Source: Clostridium sp. CAG:678 (GTDB lineage: Bacteria; Bacillota; Clostridia; Oscillospirales; Acutalibacteraceae). Taken from it: a stretch of DNA of 64,000 nt. Positions 1 to 7,756 of this stretch are shown piece by piece. The stretch's first letter is position 1. Each line of letters begins with the position of its first letter. The notes under the pieces were generated by a model. It was not told the origin of the DNA and did not search any database. It saw only the letters and a program-made list of their open reading frames with translations. Where the stretch lies: positions 1 through 64,000 of the forward strand of contig HF991804.1 of the NCBI GenBank assembly GCA_000431535.1. The letters run 5' to 3'. The translations under genes were made by a program, and so were the position numbers.

Positions 1-78
1 TCGTCAAACTGCTCATAATGTAAATTATACCGTTGTTAAGTATATTCGTTTTTTAGAATAAAACGCATATTATTAAAT

Positions 79-108
79 AAAGCACAGCCGAAAAATCAGC
101 CGTGCTTT
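79..108 (-). terminator. Terminator of the DUF6076-like gene
   Basis: On the minus strand AAAGCAC pairs with GTGCTTT, extended inward by G-C and G-U pairs, and is followed by ATTTAATAAT. It lies 15 bases beyond the stop of the minus-strand gene ending at 123. Confidence 0.6.
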
Positions 109-122
109 CACAAGTTTTCACT

Positions 123-1544
123 TTATTGTTTCTTCTTCCTATTCGGAAAGCTGCCCTCAAGCCATTCTTCAAACTCCGCAAGGGTGATTTTGCCGTCGGA
201 GCATTCGTCACGCTTTGTCATCGCCTGATACTTCCACTTTTTGAAATCAGGCTCTTTAATCTGCCTTACACGCACACGGGCGGCATATCTCTTATAATAC
301 TTTTGATACAACCCAATGGCGGCATTGTCCGCCATTTTCTTTTTGTAGTTTTCCTGTGCGGCTAAGTCTTGGCAGTTGCGGGTTTCACCCTCGGCAATGC
401 GGTCGCAGTAATTGGCGTCATAGTTGCCCTTCATAATGAAATACTTAGCGCAACGTTTACATTTACGCATTCCGATATCGGACTTCAACAATTGTATCAG
501 TTCAAACTCAATTTGCTGTTCAATACTTTCACAAATACAGGTTTCATACTCGTCGGATTGCATTGCAGAAAAGGCAATCATTTCCGGCATAGTAAAACCG
601 AGCTTATCCAAATTCTTTTGAACACTCGGAGAAACCTCCGAAGCGGCAGCCATTTTTATATCCAAATCAAAATCACTCTCTACACAGCCCTCAAGTACAT
701 TTTCCACCTGATTTTCTGCGTCAACAATGCTGATGCTATGCACAATCGTTCGCTTTTGCTCTGTCGGCAATCCGTGCTTACGGCAGTAGCCCGCAAATCT
801 CGTTTTATGGGTTAGATGATTGAAAAATCCGTCGCAAAAATTCTCGTCAAATGTCGCTTCAATTAAATGCAATAGATTATTTTGCATTTTTTTAAGGTGC
901 TGGTAATAGTCCGTCAATTCTTGATCAGAGTAATGAAGCAGAATCGGCGGAAATTCCGCTGTAAACAGAGAAGCTTCTATCAATGGCTTAAAGCGTTTTT
1001 GCGTTTCGGTTAAAGCCAAATAATAATACAATTTATTTTCTTTTTCGGTCAGTAAAGAAATATCAAGACTTGTCTCATCAGGCAAGTCTTTTTTTGTGCG
1101 ATTCAGGCATTCGTTATACGCCGAGTCAAAATCAGCATAGAGAAAATTCAAAATTCCTTCGCCCGGTGAAAAAAAGACAGAAGCGGTGTTCATCGGTGAG
1201 ATATAAGCTCTGCTGTCGCCCATAGGAAGAAAGTCAAATGCAGAGTTTATTTTTTGTGTAACAGCTCGCAAACAAGCGAGCGTATCGGCAGTATCCTGCT
1301 TGATTTGAGCAAGTTCACCGTCCGATAAAACATATTCTTTTTTGCCGGTAACAGCCAAAGTAATCGCTTCTCGCTTATCGACCTCGATAGCGTTATACAA
1401 CTCAAGAAGTTTTGAATAGTTGTATTCGTCGTTTACTGAAAGTACGCAAGATTTTTCGTCGTTGGTTACATGCCATCTGTTTGGAGCAAATCCAAAGGAC
1501 ACGGCACTGTATTTATCTTCTGTTTGGAGTAGGTTTTCGCTCAT
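123..1544 (-). CDS. DUF6076-like protein with C-terminal Cys cluster (element cargo)
   Basis: A 473-residue protein of unknown function. I chose the ATG at 1544 because GGAGGT lies eight bases upstream; a longer frame to 1622 has no ribosome site. The C-terminal third has CKRC, then YC and NC within about 30 residues (likely a zinc ribbon), followed by a basic helical stretch (KYYKRYAARVRVRQ) and an acidic-basic tail. This matches what I recall of DUF6076 proteins carried on Clostridia integrative elements. There is no signal peptide or membrane segment. It is transcribed away from the mobilization genes and is the only cargo gene in view. A nucleic-acid-binding or defence role would be a guess; the assignment rests on the Cys pattern and context. 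Confidence 0.65.
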   Translation of the reverse strand: MSENLLQTEDKYSAVSFGFAPNRWHVTNDEKSCVLSVNDEYNYSKLLELYNAIEVDKREAITLAVTGKKEYVLSDGELAQIKQDTADTLACLRAVTQKINSAFDFLPMGDSRAYISPMNTASVFFSPGEGILNFLYADFDSAYNECLNRTKKDLPDETSLDISLLTEKENKLYYYLALTETQKRFKPLIEASLFTAEFPPILLHYSDQELTDYYQHLKKMQNNLLHLIEATFDENFCDGFFNHLTHKTRFAGYCRKHGLPTEQKRTIVHSISIVDAENQVENVLEGCVESDFDLDIKMAAASEVSPSVQKNLDKLGFTMPEMIAFSAMQSDEYETCICESIEQQIEFELIQLLKSDIGMRKCKRCAKYFIMKGNYDANYCDRIAEGETRNCQDLAAQENYKKKMADNAAIGLYQKYYKRYAARVRVRQIKEPDFKKWKYQAMTKRDECSDGKITLAEFEEWLEGSFPNRKKKQ

Positions 1545-1743
1545 TGCTAAGACCTCCATTTTAGAAAATGAGAATTTTTGAATAATTAGCAAATCTATAT
1601 CACTACAAACAACATTATACAAAAGTATTGCCTTGGTGTCAATACACAGCTATAATAAATTCGCAAATTGAAATTGTACTAAATTTGATTTTCTAAAATT
1701 TAATGACCTTCCGAATGGGATATGACTTTGCGATAACCGGGGT

Positions 1744-1994
1744 CCCCGAAAAGTCAAAAGACTTTTTGGGGAAGAGGAGGAACAGCGAAATGAGCGAGCT
1801 TTCGTGTTTACACGGAAGCAAACGATATGTAGCTTGTGACGACGTGAGCGAGGCAACGCCGCTGAGATGGGGGCAGGGATAACAAAAACGACATTCGGGC
1901 AGAACGGCGAAAAGGCAACAGCAAGAGTCCTCCTTTCGACTGTTGCCTCTTACATAGCTGTACAGACTGTGCAGCTTTTTTCTCACAAAGGAGG
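1744..1994 (+). promoter_or_regulatory. Structured leader upstream of the excisionase-repA genes
   Basis: The 458-base gap between the cargo gene and the excisionase holds several hairpins. 1744-1755 pairs with 1760-1771 (CCCCGAAAAGTC, loop AAAA). 1798-1808 and its partner to 1822 form a second hairpin. GGCAACAG (1914-1921) pairs with CTGTTGCC (1940-1947), and its loop contains CCTCCTTT at 1929-1936. That loop is an exact complement of the Shine-Dalgarno AAAGGAGG at 1987-1994. A terminator-like hairpin (1956-1981) sits between them. This layout suggests an RNA switch or attenuator controlling element excision and replication genes. An origin of replication or transfer role for the upstream hairpins is an alternative. 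Confidence 0.5.
1956..1981 (+). terminator. Attenuator-like terminator before the excisionase gene
   Basis: AGCTGTACA (1956-1964) pairs with TGTGCAGCT (1968-1976) and is followed at once by six T residues. It lies 22 bases before the ATG at 2003, so it would end leader transcripts unless disrupted. Confidence 0.6.
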
Positions 1995-2002
1995 TTAAGA
2001 AG

Positions 2003-2230
2003 ATGAGAAAAACAGAATTGAAAGAGCTTTACAAAATGATGTTCCCGGACTATCCAGACATCGTTACGGTAGCTCAGCTTCAACAAATGCTCGGTGTAAG
2101 CCGACACTTGGCATACGACCTGATTAACAACGGATATATCTCCGGCGTTAAAATCGGAAACGCTTTTAAGATTCCGAAGGTCAATGTCATCAATTATGTT
2201 ATGGAAGAAGGTGTGAAGAATGCAAGTTGA
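2003..2230 (+). CDS. Excisionase-type helix-turn-helix protein
   Basis: A 75-residue protein with a MerR/excisionase-type winged helix: VAQLQQMLGVSRHLAYDLI is the helix-turn-helix, followed by ISGVKIGNAFKIPK, the wing seen in excisionase-family proteins. It starts at ATG 2003 behind a strong AAAGGAGG. It overlaps the next gene by 11 bases, so the two are probably translationally coupled. In elements of this kind such proteins direct the integrase toward excision or regulate the rep-mob genes. The family is well supported; the exact role is inferred from position. Confidence 0.75.
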   Translation: MRKTELKELYKMMFPDYPDIVTVAQLQQMLGVSRHLAYDLINNGYISGVKIGNAFKIPKVNVINYVMEEGVKNAS

Positions 2231-3245
2231 AAAGCTGAAAACAATCGATGCGGACACGCTGCTGTCAACGCCGATGAGAAAAACCTTATTTGTGGTTGAC
2301 GGCTTGATACCGCAAGGACTAAGTGTGCTTTCGGGTTCAAGTAAAATCGGCAAGAGCTGGCTTATGCTTTGGCTCGGTATTCAAGTGGCGAGAGGACAGC
2401 CCGTGTGGGAATTTGAAACCCACAAGAGCGATGTGCTTTATCTCTGCTTGGAGGATACCTACGCAAGAATACAAAGCCGCCTGTATCAAATCACAGACGA
2501 AGCACCGCCCGAACTTCGAATTGCAACAACGAGTTTTCAAATCGGCAACGGCTTGGAACAGCAAATCGAACAGTATCTTTCCGACTTTCCGAAAACAAAG
2601 CTTGTCATTATCGACACCTTTCAAAAGGTGCGAGATTCAAAAAGCACCGGTGGGAAAAGCGGAATGTATGCAGGCGACTATGACGATGTAACGGCGCTGA
2701 AAAATATTTCGGACAAGTACGGCATCGCTGTTATGGTTGTTCACCACGTCAGAAAGCTGAAAGATGTCAGCGACCCATTCAACGAAGTTTCAGGCTCCAC
2801 CGGTATCACGGGTGCGGCAGATACAAATTTTGTTTTGAAACGCAGCCGTGCCAATGAAACAGGAACACTGCTTGCCACCGGTCGAGATATTGCATATCAG
2901 GAGCTGACCTTGAAGTTTGACAACCGCAGTCACTTGTGGGAATTAGTCGAGCGAAAGGATATGGAGGATATTCATCGTGAAGAAATTCCGAGGTTTATTT
3001 TTCGGCTGGTTGATTATATTTCGGAAGTAAAAGAATGGCGAGGCACGGCAACGCAACTTACAACGCAGGTGAACGAAACCGAGGTTACACCGAATGTCGT
3101 GACCAAAATGCTTGCCAGATTTTCTTCGGAAGTTTTTCAGCCGCAAGGCATTGAATACAGAACAAAACGCACCGGCACAAGCCGACTGATTTACTTAAAA
3201 AAGTGTGACGGCAATGACAGCGATGACAATAAATCCACTGTATAG
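2220..3245 (+). CDS. RepA-type AAA/RecA-fold ATPase
   Basis: A 341-residue P-loop protein. Walker A is GSSKIGKS at residues 39-46 and Walker B is LVIIDT at 128-133, with a downstream HH pair (VVHHVRK) and a GSTGITGAAD segment typical of RepA/RecA-like hexameric ATPases of plasmids and integrative elements (AAA_25 type). The C-terminal 90 residues look like a winged-helix DNA-binding part. It begins inside the end of the excisionase gene. Likely it unwinds or loads replication factors on the excised circle. It could instead support maintenance only; no RepB initiator is seen in the window. Confidence 0.75.
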   Translation: MQVEKLKTIDADTLLSTPMRKTLFVVDGLIPQGLSVLSGSSKIGKSWLMLWLGIQVARGQPVWEFETHKSDVLYLCLEDTYARIQSRLYQITDEAPPELRIATTSFQIGNGLEQQIEQYLSDFPKTKLVIIDTFQKVRDSKSTGGKSGMYAGDYDDVTALKNISDKYGIAVMVVHHVRKLKDVSDPFNEVSGSTGITGAADTNFVLKRSRANETGTLLATGRDIAYQELTLKFDNRSHLWELVERKDMEDIHREEIPRFIFRLVDYISEVKEWRGTATQLTTQVNETEVTPNVVTKMLARFSSEVFQPQGIEYRTKRTGTSRLIYLKKCDGNDSDDNKSTV

Positions 3246-3281
3246 GAAAAGCCGTCACAGTCGTCACTATCGTCACTTTTT
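3205..3281 (+). terminator. Repeat-built inverted repeat ending the repA unit
   Basis: Three TGAC units spaced about nine bases apart at the 3' end of repA (3205-3227) face three GTCAC units with the same spacing (3254-3276). The arms can pair over 18 of 23 positions around a 26-base loop and are followed by TTTTT. It reads as a terminator, but the iterated half-sites could also bind a protein. Confidence 0.5.
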
Positions 3282-3299
3282 AAGAAAGTAGATATAAGG

Positions 3300-3425
3300 C
3301 TACACAGGTAATGCCAATCCGTAAGGATAGCGAGCATAGGTTTTGTGTTGCCTTTGAAACCCACAAAACCGGCGGCAAATTGCCGAAAGGGACTTGTCGC
3401 CCCTGTAACCCCGATTTTTAGGAGA
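3300..3425 (+). other. Candidate origin of transfer (oriT)
   Basis: The 195-base gap before mobC holds stacked palindromes: ATCC-gtaa-GGAT (3317-3328), GGTTTTGTG (3339-3347) facing CACAAAACC (3362-3370), and CGGCAA-a-TTGCCG (3373-3385), followed by a GC-rich stretch to about 3412. Inverted repeats directly upstream of mobC and the relaxase gene are the usual arrangement of a MobP-type oriT. The nick position cannot be read from sequence alone. Confidence 0.5.
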
Positions 3426-3440
3426 AAGGAATGAAAATAT

Positions 3441-3755
3441 ATGAGACAAAGGTCTACTGCAATCAATATCCGAGTGACAGAGGGAGAGAAAAGAAAAATG
3501 GAAACTGCCGCTAAAAAATGCGGACTTTCGCTCTCTGCTTACCTTAGAAAACTTGGTCTTGGTAAGGAGGTTCAGGCAACTTTGCCACAGGAATTTTACG
3601 AAGCTTACCGAGGCTTGACCTCACTTCGTGACAACTTTAAGTCGCTGTCCGACGATAGAATCAGCGATGGATTTGATTATGTTGTGAGCAAATTTTTGAA
3701 GGCTTATCACTCAATCGGTGAGCCGGAAAGCGCAAGTGATTCGCCGTGGCAGTAA
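3441..3755 (+). CDS. mobC: MobC-like relaxosome accessory protein
   Basis: A 104-residue protein with an N-terminal ribbon-helix-helix type segment (AINIRVTEGEKRKMETAAKK, then GLSLSAYLRKLGLG), the pattern of MobC/NikA-like relaxosome proteins that bind oriT and help melt it for the relaxase. Its stop lies inside the start of the relaxase gene (10-base overlap), typical of mobC-mobA pairs. AGGAGAAAGG lies upstream. The role follows from family and context. Confidence 0.8.
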   Translation: MRQRSTAINIRVTEGEKRKMETAAKKCGLSLSAYLRKLGLGKEVQATLPQEFYEAYRGLTSLRDNFKSLSDDRISDGFDYVVSKFLKAYHSIGEPESASDSPWQ

Positions 3756-5131
3756 CAAAAATATGGGCTGTAACCGACAGCGTCAGCCGTGTTTTAAGCT
3801 ATGCGGCGAACCCGGACAAGACGATTTACAGCGATATTTGCAAGGCACTTCACTACGCAAGCGACGAGAGAAAAACCGTAATCGGTGAAGAAAAAGCAAT
3901 GTATGTGACAGGCGTAAACTGCACCGCAGAAACCGCTTTTGCCGAGATGAAAGCGGTACAAGAACGCTTCGATAAGACGGTCGGCAATGTGGCTTATCAC
4001 GCATATCAGAGTTTCAAAACAGGCGAAGTTACACCTCAGCTTGCACACAAACTCGGCGTAGAGCTTGCAAAAAGAATGTGGGGCGATCAGTACCAAGTGC
4101 TGGTCGCTACGCACTTTAACACCGGCACATATCACAATCATTTGGTCATTAATTCGGTGAATATGTGGAACGGTAAGAAGTTTAACTGCAACGAGGGTGC
4201 ATACTGGAAACTGCGCAGTATTTCCGATGAGCTTTGCAAAGAAAACGGTTTGACGGTTATTAAAAATCCTAAAGGAAAGACGCCACGCAAGCTGTACTTT
4301 GCGGAAAAGAACGATGAGCCGACCCGATACAATTTAATGCGTGAGGCGATAGATAAAGCTCTTACGATGAGTACAAATCCTAAAGCTTTTACCTATGTTA
4401 TGAAACAGCTCGGATATGTAATCGACCTAAACCCATATCATAAATACGCTACTATTCGCTCTGTCAACAGCAAGAAAGCAACTCGTTTGTACCGCTTGGG
4501 AGAAGCCTATGACCGAGATGCAATCTATGACCGAATGAGAGATACTCTGCGAAACAACCCGCAGGAAGCTTACCGCTTATACTATGAGTTTACCGAAAAA
4601 AAGAGCTTTGGTGTAACAATTCAAAAGGCGCATTTTGTTAAAGGCAACTTAAAAACAGCCAAAAAGATTACGGGTCTTAAAGCGTTGTATTTCAGATATT
4701 TATATCTGCTCGGCGTGCTTCCGAAAAACAAAAAACACAATCCGTTATCGCCCGAAATGCGTGAAGCCTGCCGTTGGCTTGACCGCCACACCGCACAGGT
4801 ACAGCTCATTTGCGACAATCACTTAACCGATATTTCCTCTGTGGAAGCGTTTATAAATAACGCTGATTCTGAAATAAAACTCATATCGGATTACCGCAAA
4901 ATGCTCTACCGAGATATTGATTCTTGCCACAATCCCGATGAAAAAGCAAAGCTTGTTGCCAAGCGAGATGACTGCACAAAGGCTCTGGCTCAACTTCGAA
5001 AGGACAGGAAAACAGCGGCAAGAATTATAGATGACAACCCCAAAATCAAAGAAAATATTCTCATTGAGGAGAATATGCGCAGCCGATATTTCGGACTAAA
5101 TAAATCAAGAAAGAGAGGATGCGAACGATGA
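3746..5131 (+). CDS. mobA: Relaxase, MobA/VirD2 (MobP) family
   Basis: A 461-residue conjugative relaxase. The N-terminal 200 residues carry the HUH-type signature: a candidate catalytic Tyr19 in VLSYAANPDKT, the segment YHAYQSFKTGEV, and the metal-binding His triad H123, H130 and H132 in HFNTGTYHNHLVIN. It would nick one strand at oriT and stay covalently attached to the 5' end during transfer. The C-terminal half is basic and helical, with no recognizable helicase or primase. The start overlaps mobC and the stop overlaps the next ATG (ATGA), so the mob genes form one translational unit. With no coupling protein or secretion genes in view, it probably uses a helper element's machinery. Confidence 0.85.
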   Translation: MAVTKIWAVTDSVSRVLSYAANPDKTIYSDICKALHYASDERKTVIGEEKAMYVTGVNCTAETAFAEMKAVQERFDKTVGNVAYHAYQSFKTGEVTPQLAHKLGVELAKRMWGDQYQVLVATHFNTGTYHNHLVINSVNMWNGKKFNCNEGAYWKLRSISDELCKENGLTVIKNPKGKTPRKLYFAEKNDEPTRYNLMREAIDKALTMSTNPKAFTYVMKQLGYVIDLNPYHKYATIRSVNSKKATRLYRLGEAYDRDAIYDRMRDTLRNNPQEAYRLYYEFTEKKSFGVTIQKAHFVKGNLKTAKKITGLKALYFRYLYLLGVLPKNKKHNPLSPEMREACRWLDRHTAQVQLICDNHLTDISSVEAFINNADSEIKLISDYRKMLYRDIDSCHNPDEKAKLVAKRDDCTKALAQLRKDRKTAARIIDDNPKIKENILIEENMRSRYFGLNKSRKRGCER

Positions 5132-6045
5132 CAAAACGAAAATCAGATTTTACTTTACCGACTCTGGACGACCTGTTTACAACGCAGGCTGAGCGTGACG
5201 ACGCAAAGCTTGAGCGTGTAAAGAATATACCTCTTGACAAACTTCACCCTTTTAAGAATCACCCATTTAAGATATTGAATAACGAAGAAATGGAGCGAAT
5301 GATTGAGAGTATACGCAAGGTCGGAACGATAACTCCGGCGCTTGCACGACCGTTGCCTGACGGCGGATACGAGCTTGTTTCGGGGCACAGAAGGCTTGCG
5401 GCGTGTCAGGTGCTCGGAATTGAAACCATGCCGGTTATCGTCCGTGAGATGTCCGACGACGAAGCGGTAATCGCAATGGTGGACGCCAATCTGCAAAGAG
5501 AAACAATACTGCCAAGCGAAAAAGCCTTTGCGTATAAGATGAAGCTGGAAGCGATAAAACATCAGGGTGTTACTTCTCGCCAACTTGGCGAGAAGTTGTT
5601 GAGTGTAACACAAGTGAGCAAAGACAGCGATGATAGTGAGCGACAAATCCAACGCTATATCCGCTTAACTTACCTAATTCCCGAACTACTTTCAATGGTA
5701 GACGATAATAAAATCGCTTTCAACCCTGCGGTAGAAATCTCCTACCTTGACCGTGACGAACAGCTCACTTTGCTTGACGCAATCAATATGAATGACTGCA
5801 CGCCGTCACACGCACAGAGTATCAGGCTGAAGAAAATGTCACAGGACGGCTTGCTTACCGCTGACGCTATCTACGCTGTTTTATCAGAAGAAAAGCCAAA
5901 TCAAAAGGAACAAATCAAACTGCCTCGTGATGAGCTTCGCAAATACTTTCCGCAAAATTACAGCGATGAGCAAATCAAACGAGATATTCTGAAAGGATTG
6001 GAGCTTTTGAAACGCCAACGAGAACGCAACAGAGACGCCCGTTAA
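5128..6045 (+). CDS. ParB/Spo0J-like nuclease-fold protein of the element
   Basis: A 305-residue ParB/RepB/Spo0J family protein. The N-terminal half has the ParB fold with LVSGHRRLAA (box II) and NLQRETILPSEKAFAY, followed by a helix-turn-helix and a C-terminal region. The ATG at 5128 overlaps the relaxase stop and has AGAGAGG at proper spacing; the in-frame ATG at 5119 does not. No ParA partner lies next to it. Lone ParB-like proteins are common on integrative elements, where they may act as DNA-binding regulators or support stability of the circular form. Confidence 0.75.
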   Translation: MTKRKSDFTLPTLDDLFTTQAERDDAKLERVKNIPLDKLHPFKNHPFKILNNEEMERMIESIRKVGTITPALARPLPDGGYELVSGHRRLAACQVLGIETMPVIVREMSDDEAVIAMVDANLQRETILPSEKAFAYKMKLEAIKHQGVTSRQLGEKLLSVTQVSKDSDDSERQIQRYIRLTYLIPELLSMVDDNKIAFNPAVEISYLDRDEQLTLLDAINMNDCTPSHAQSIRLKKMSQDGLLTADAIYAVLSEEKPNQKEQIKLPRDELRKYFPQNYSDEQIKRDILKGLELLKRQRERNRDAR

Positions 6046-6083
6046 TTCGAACCAAAGTGTACAGCGAGTGACTTTTGCAGAAT

Positions 6084-6135
6084 GGAAAGAACTATGCCGG
6101 CAAGCTATAATAAGCTTGTCGGTGTAGGTCTTTCC
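6084..6135 (+). promoter_or_regulatory. Two-tier hairpin upstream of the integrase
   Basis: The outer arms GGAAAGA (6084-6090) and TCTTTCC (6129-6135) enclose an inner 10-pair stem, CCGGCAAGCT (6098-6107) with AGCTTGTCGG (6113-6122). The outer arms contain the same GGAAAGAAC sequence repeated around the attachment region. It could be an RNA structure in the integrase leader or a DNA site bound by integrase or excisionase. Confidence 0.5.
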
Positions 6136-6165
6136 TGTGATGTACAATGAAAGGAGTTAAAAATA

Positions 6166-7380
6166 ATGGTATCAGGACACCTACAAGTTAAAAAAGGTTT
6201 TTATTATGTAGTGCTGAGCTACTATAACAACAACAGAAAACGCCGTGTGAAATACTTTTCCACGGGACTGCCCGAAAAGGGTAACAAGCGCAAAGCCGAA
6301 GCCGAACTTGCACGAATCAGAAGTGAGTTCGTACCGCCGCAGGAAGTCGGAGAGCTTGCTTCCGATATGCCGTTTGCAGATTATCTGCTTGAATGGTTGG
6401 ACATTGTCAAGGTGCGTGTTAAGGCAACCACATTCAGCTCTTACGAGCAAATGGTGAAATCGGTGATTGAGCCGTATTTCCGAAAGAAAGCAGTAACGCT
6501 TCAGGGATTAGAGGCAAGACACATTCAGCAATTCTATTCCGAAAAGCTGAAAACAGTCAAACCAAACTCGGTCATTCACTATCACGCCGTTATTCATCAG
6601 GCGCTGAAATACGCAATGAAAACCGACCTTGTTACGCAGAATGTGGCAATGAAAGTGGATCGCCCGAAAAAGAATGATTATCAGCCTGTATTCCTTGATG
6701 CAGAAGAACTGCAGCATTTATTTGAAGTAGTCAAAGGGACAAAGCTGGAACTTCCTGTTTTGGTCGCCGCTTTCTACGGCCTGCGTCGTGGCGAGGTCTG
6801 CGGACTGAAATGGGACGCCATCGACTTTGAGCGTGGCACAATCACCATAAGGCACACGGTCACATCTCTGCAAGTGGACGGAAAAACAAAAATGTACGCA
6901 CAGGACTCTGCAAAAACAAAATCCAGTATGCGTACACTTCCGCTTGTTGGCAGCTTTGCGGAGTATTTCAAAGAAGTAAAAGCGGCACAGGAAGTCAACA
7001 AGAAGGTCTGCGGAAACTGCTACAACTACGAATATGACGGATATGTCTTTGTAGACGAACTGGGAGATTTAATGCGACCGGAATATTTGACAAGCTATTT
7101 TCCGCAGTATATTCAAAAGCACGGCTGTAAAAGAATGCGTTTTCACGATTTAAGACACAGTTGCGCAAGTCTGCTTCTTGCGAACGGCGTTCCGCTGAAA
7201 CAAATTCAGGAGTGGCTGGGACACAGCGATTTTTCTACCACCGCTAACATTTACGCCCACCTTGACTACACTTCAAAACTGTCCTCGGCAAAGGCTATGG
7301 TCAGCGGAATGGCACTGCCCGAATCGGTGAATTTCGGCAGCAAATGGGCCGAAATTTCAGACGATGGCGGAAAGAACTGA
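6166..7380 (+). CDS. int: Site-specific tyrosine recombinase (integrase)
   Basis: A 404-residue phage-type integrase. Residues 1-60 form an arm-type DNA-binding domain (VVLSYYNNNRKRRVKYFSTG), residues 70-170 the SAM-like core-binding domain and 175-375 the catalytic domain. Catalytic residues visible are R207 (YGLRRGE), H327 and R330 (RFHDLRHSC), H353 (WLGHSD) and the nucleophile Y363 (NIYAHLD). AAAGGAG precedes ATG 6166. It lies directly beside the tRNA-Ser attachment region, the usual place for integrases of tRNA-targeting elements. The 3' end of the gene itself contains one GGAAAGAAC repeat (7369-7377). Confidence 0.93.
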   Translation: MVSGHLQVKKGFYYVVLSYYNNNRKRRVKYFSTGLPEKGNKRKAEAELARIRSEFVPPQEVGELASDMPFADYLLEWLDIVKVRVKATTFSSYEQMVKSVIEPYFRKKAVTLQGLEARHIQQFYSEKLKTVKPNSVIHYHAVIHQALKYAMKTDLVTQNVAMKVDRPKKNDYQPVFLDAEELQHLFEVVKGTKLELPVLVAAFYGLRRGEVCGLKWDAIDFERGTITIRHTVTSLQVDGKTKMYAQDSAKTKSSMRTLPLVGSFAEYFKEVKAAQEVNKKVCGNCYNYEYDGYVFVDELGDLMRPEYLTSYFPQYIQKHGCKRMRFHDLRHSCASLLLANGVPLKQIQEWLGHSDFSTTANIYAHLDYTSKLSSAKAMVSGMALPESVNFGSKWAEISDDGGKN

Positions 7381-7490
7381 TTTTTACGGTTCGAATACGC
7401 CAAAATACCCGAAATCGCCTTGTTCTTTCCAAAAAACGGCCTGTTCTTTCCATAGTTTTGAGCCGATTTTGAGCAAACGAGCAAAAAAGA

Positions 7491-7526
7491 AAAGTCCAGA
7501 AAACCCGCTTGTTTACTGGACTTTTT
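7491..7526 (-). terminator. Bidirectional terminator between int and tRNA-Ser
   Basis: AAAGTCCAG (7491-7499) pairs with CTGGACTTT (7516-7524), with T-rich flanks on both strands. It can end the plus-strand integrase transcript and the minus-strand tRNA-Ser transcript, whose CCA ends at 7526. Confidence 0.75.
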
Positions 7527-7614
7527 GGCGGAGAGTTAGGGATTCGAACCCTAGGTTCCTTTTGGGAACACAGCATTTCGAGTGCTGCACCTTCGACCAC
7601 TCGGACAACTCTCC
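7526..7614 (-). tRNA. tRNA-Ser(CGA), complete, element-proximal
   Basis: An 89-base class II tRNA on the minus strand. The acceptor stem is GGAGAGT/ACTCTCC, discriminator G, and CCA is encoded. The anticodon arm is CAGCA-CTCGAAA-TGCTG, giving anticodon CGA (reads UCG). It has a long variable arm (TTCCC-aaaa-GGAAC) and a T arm with TTCGAAT. Its D arm and acceptor differ from the tRNA-Ser fragment at 7757-7796, so it is not a simple duplicate of it. It lies between the two sets of integrase-type repeats, which suggests that the element brought it in. Confidence 0.93.
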
Positions 7615-7756
7615 GTGTATGTAATTCCGCATTTCTTCCGAAAACTTTTGGAAAGAACTGACGGAAAGAACAACAAAATATTTAATTTTCGAACCGAAGA
7701 AAACCCCTGATTTTACGGGCTTTTTTAGCGGAGCAAACAACCAACTCTACAAAAAA

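Larger units (their letters stand above)
7369..7671. repeat. Repeated GGAAAGAAC sites around the attachment region
   Basis: Five copies of GGAAAGAAC occur near the attachment region: 7369-7377 (plus), 7422-7430 and 7443-7451 (minus, read as GTTCTTTCC), and 7650-7658 and 7663-7671 (plus). A sixth is at 6084-6092 before the integrase. The pairs flank the tRNA-Ser on both sides in opposite orientation, as expected for arm-type binding sites of a lambda-like integrase. Function is inferred from arrangement. Confidence 0.6.

Noticed and set aside
1..2000. Left attachment site of the element
   Set aside because: No copy of the tRNA-Ser 3' half or of ATTTCGAGT was found left of the integrase, so the left end must be outside the window.
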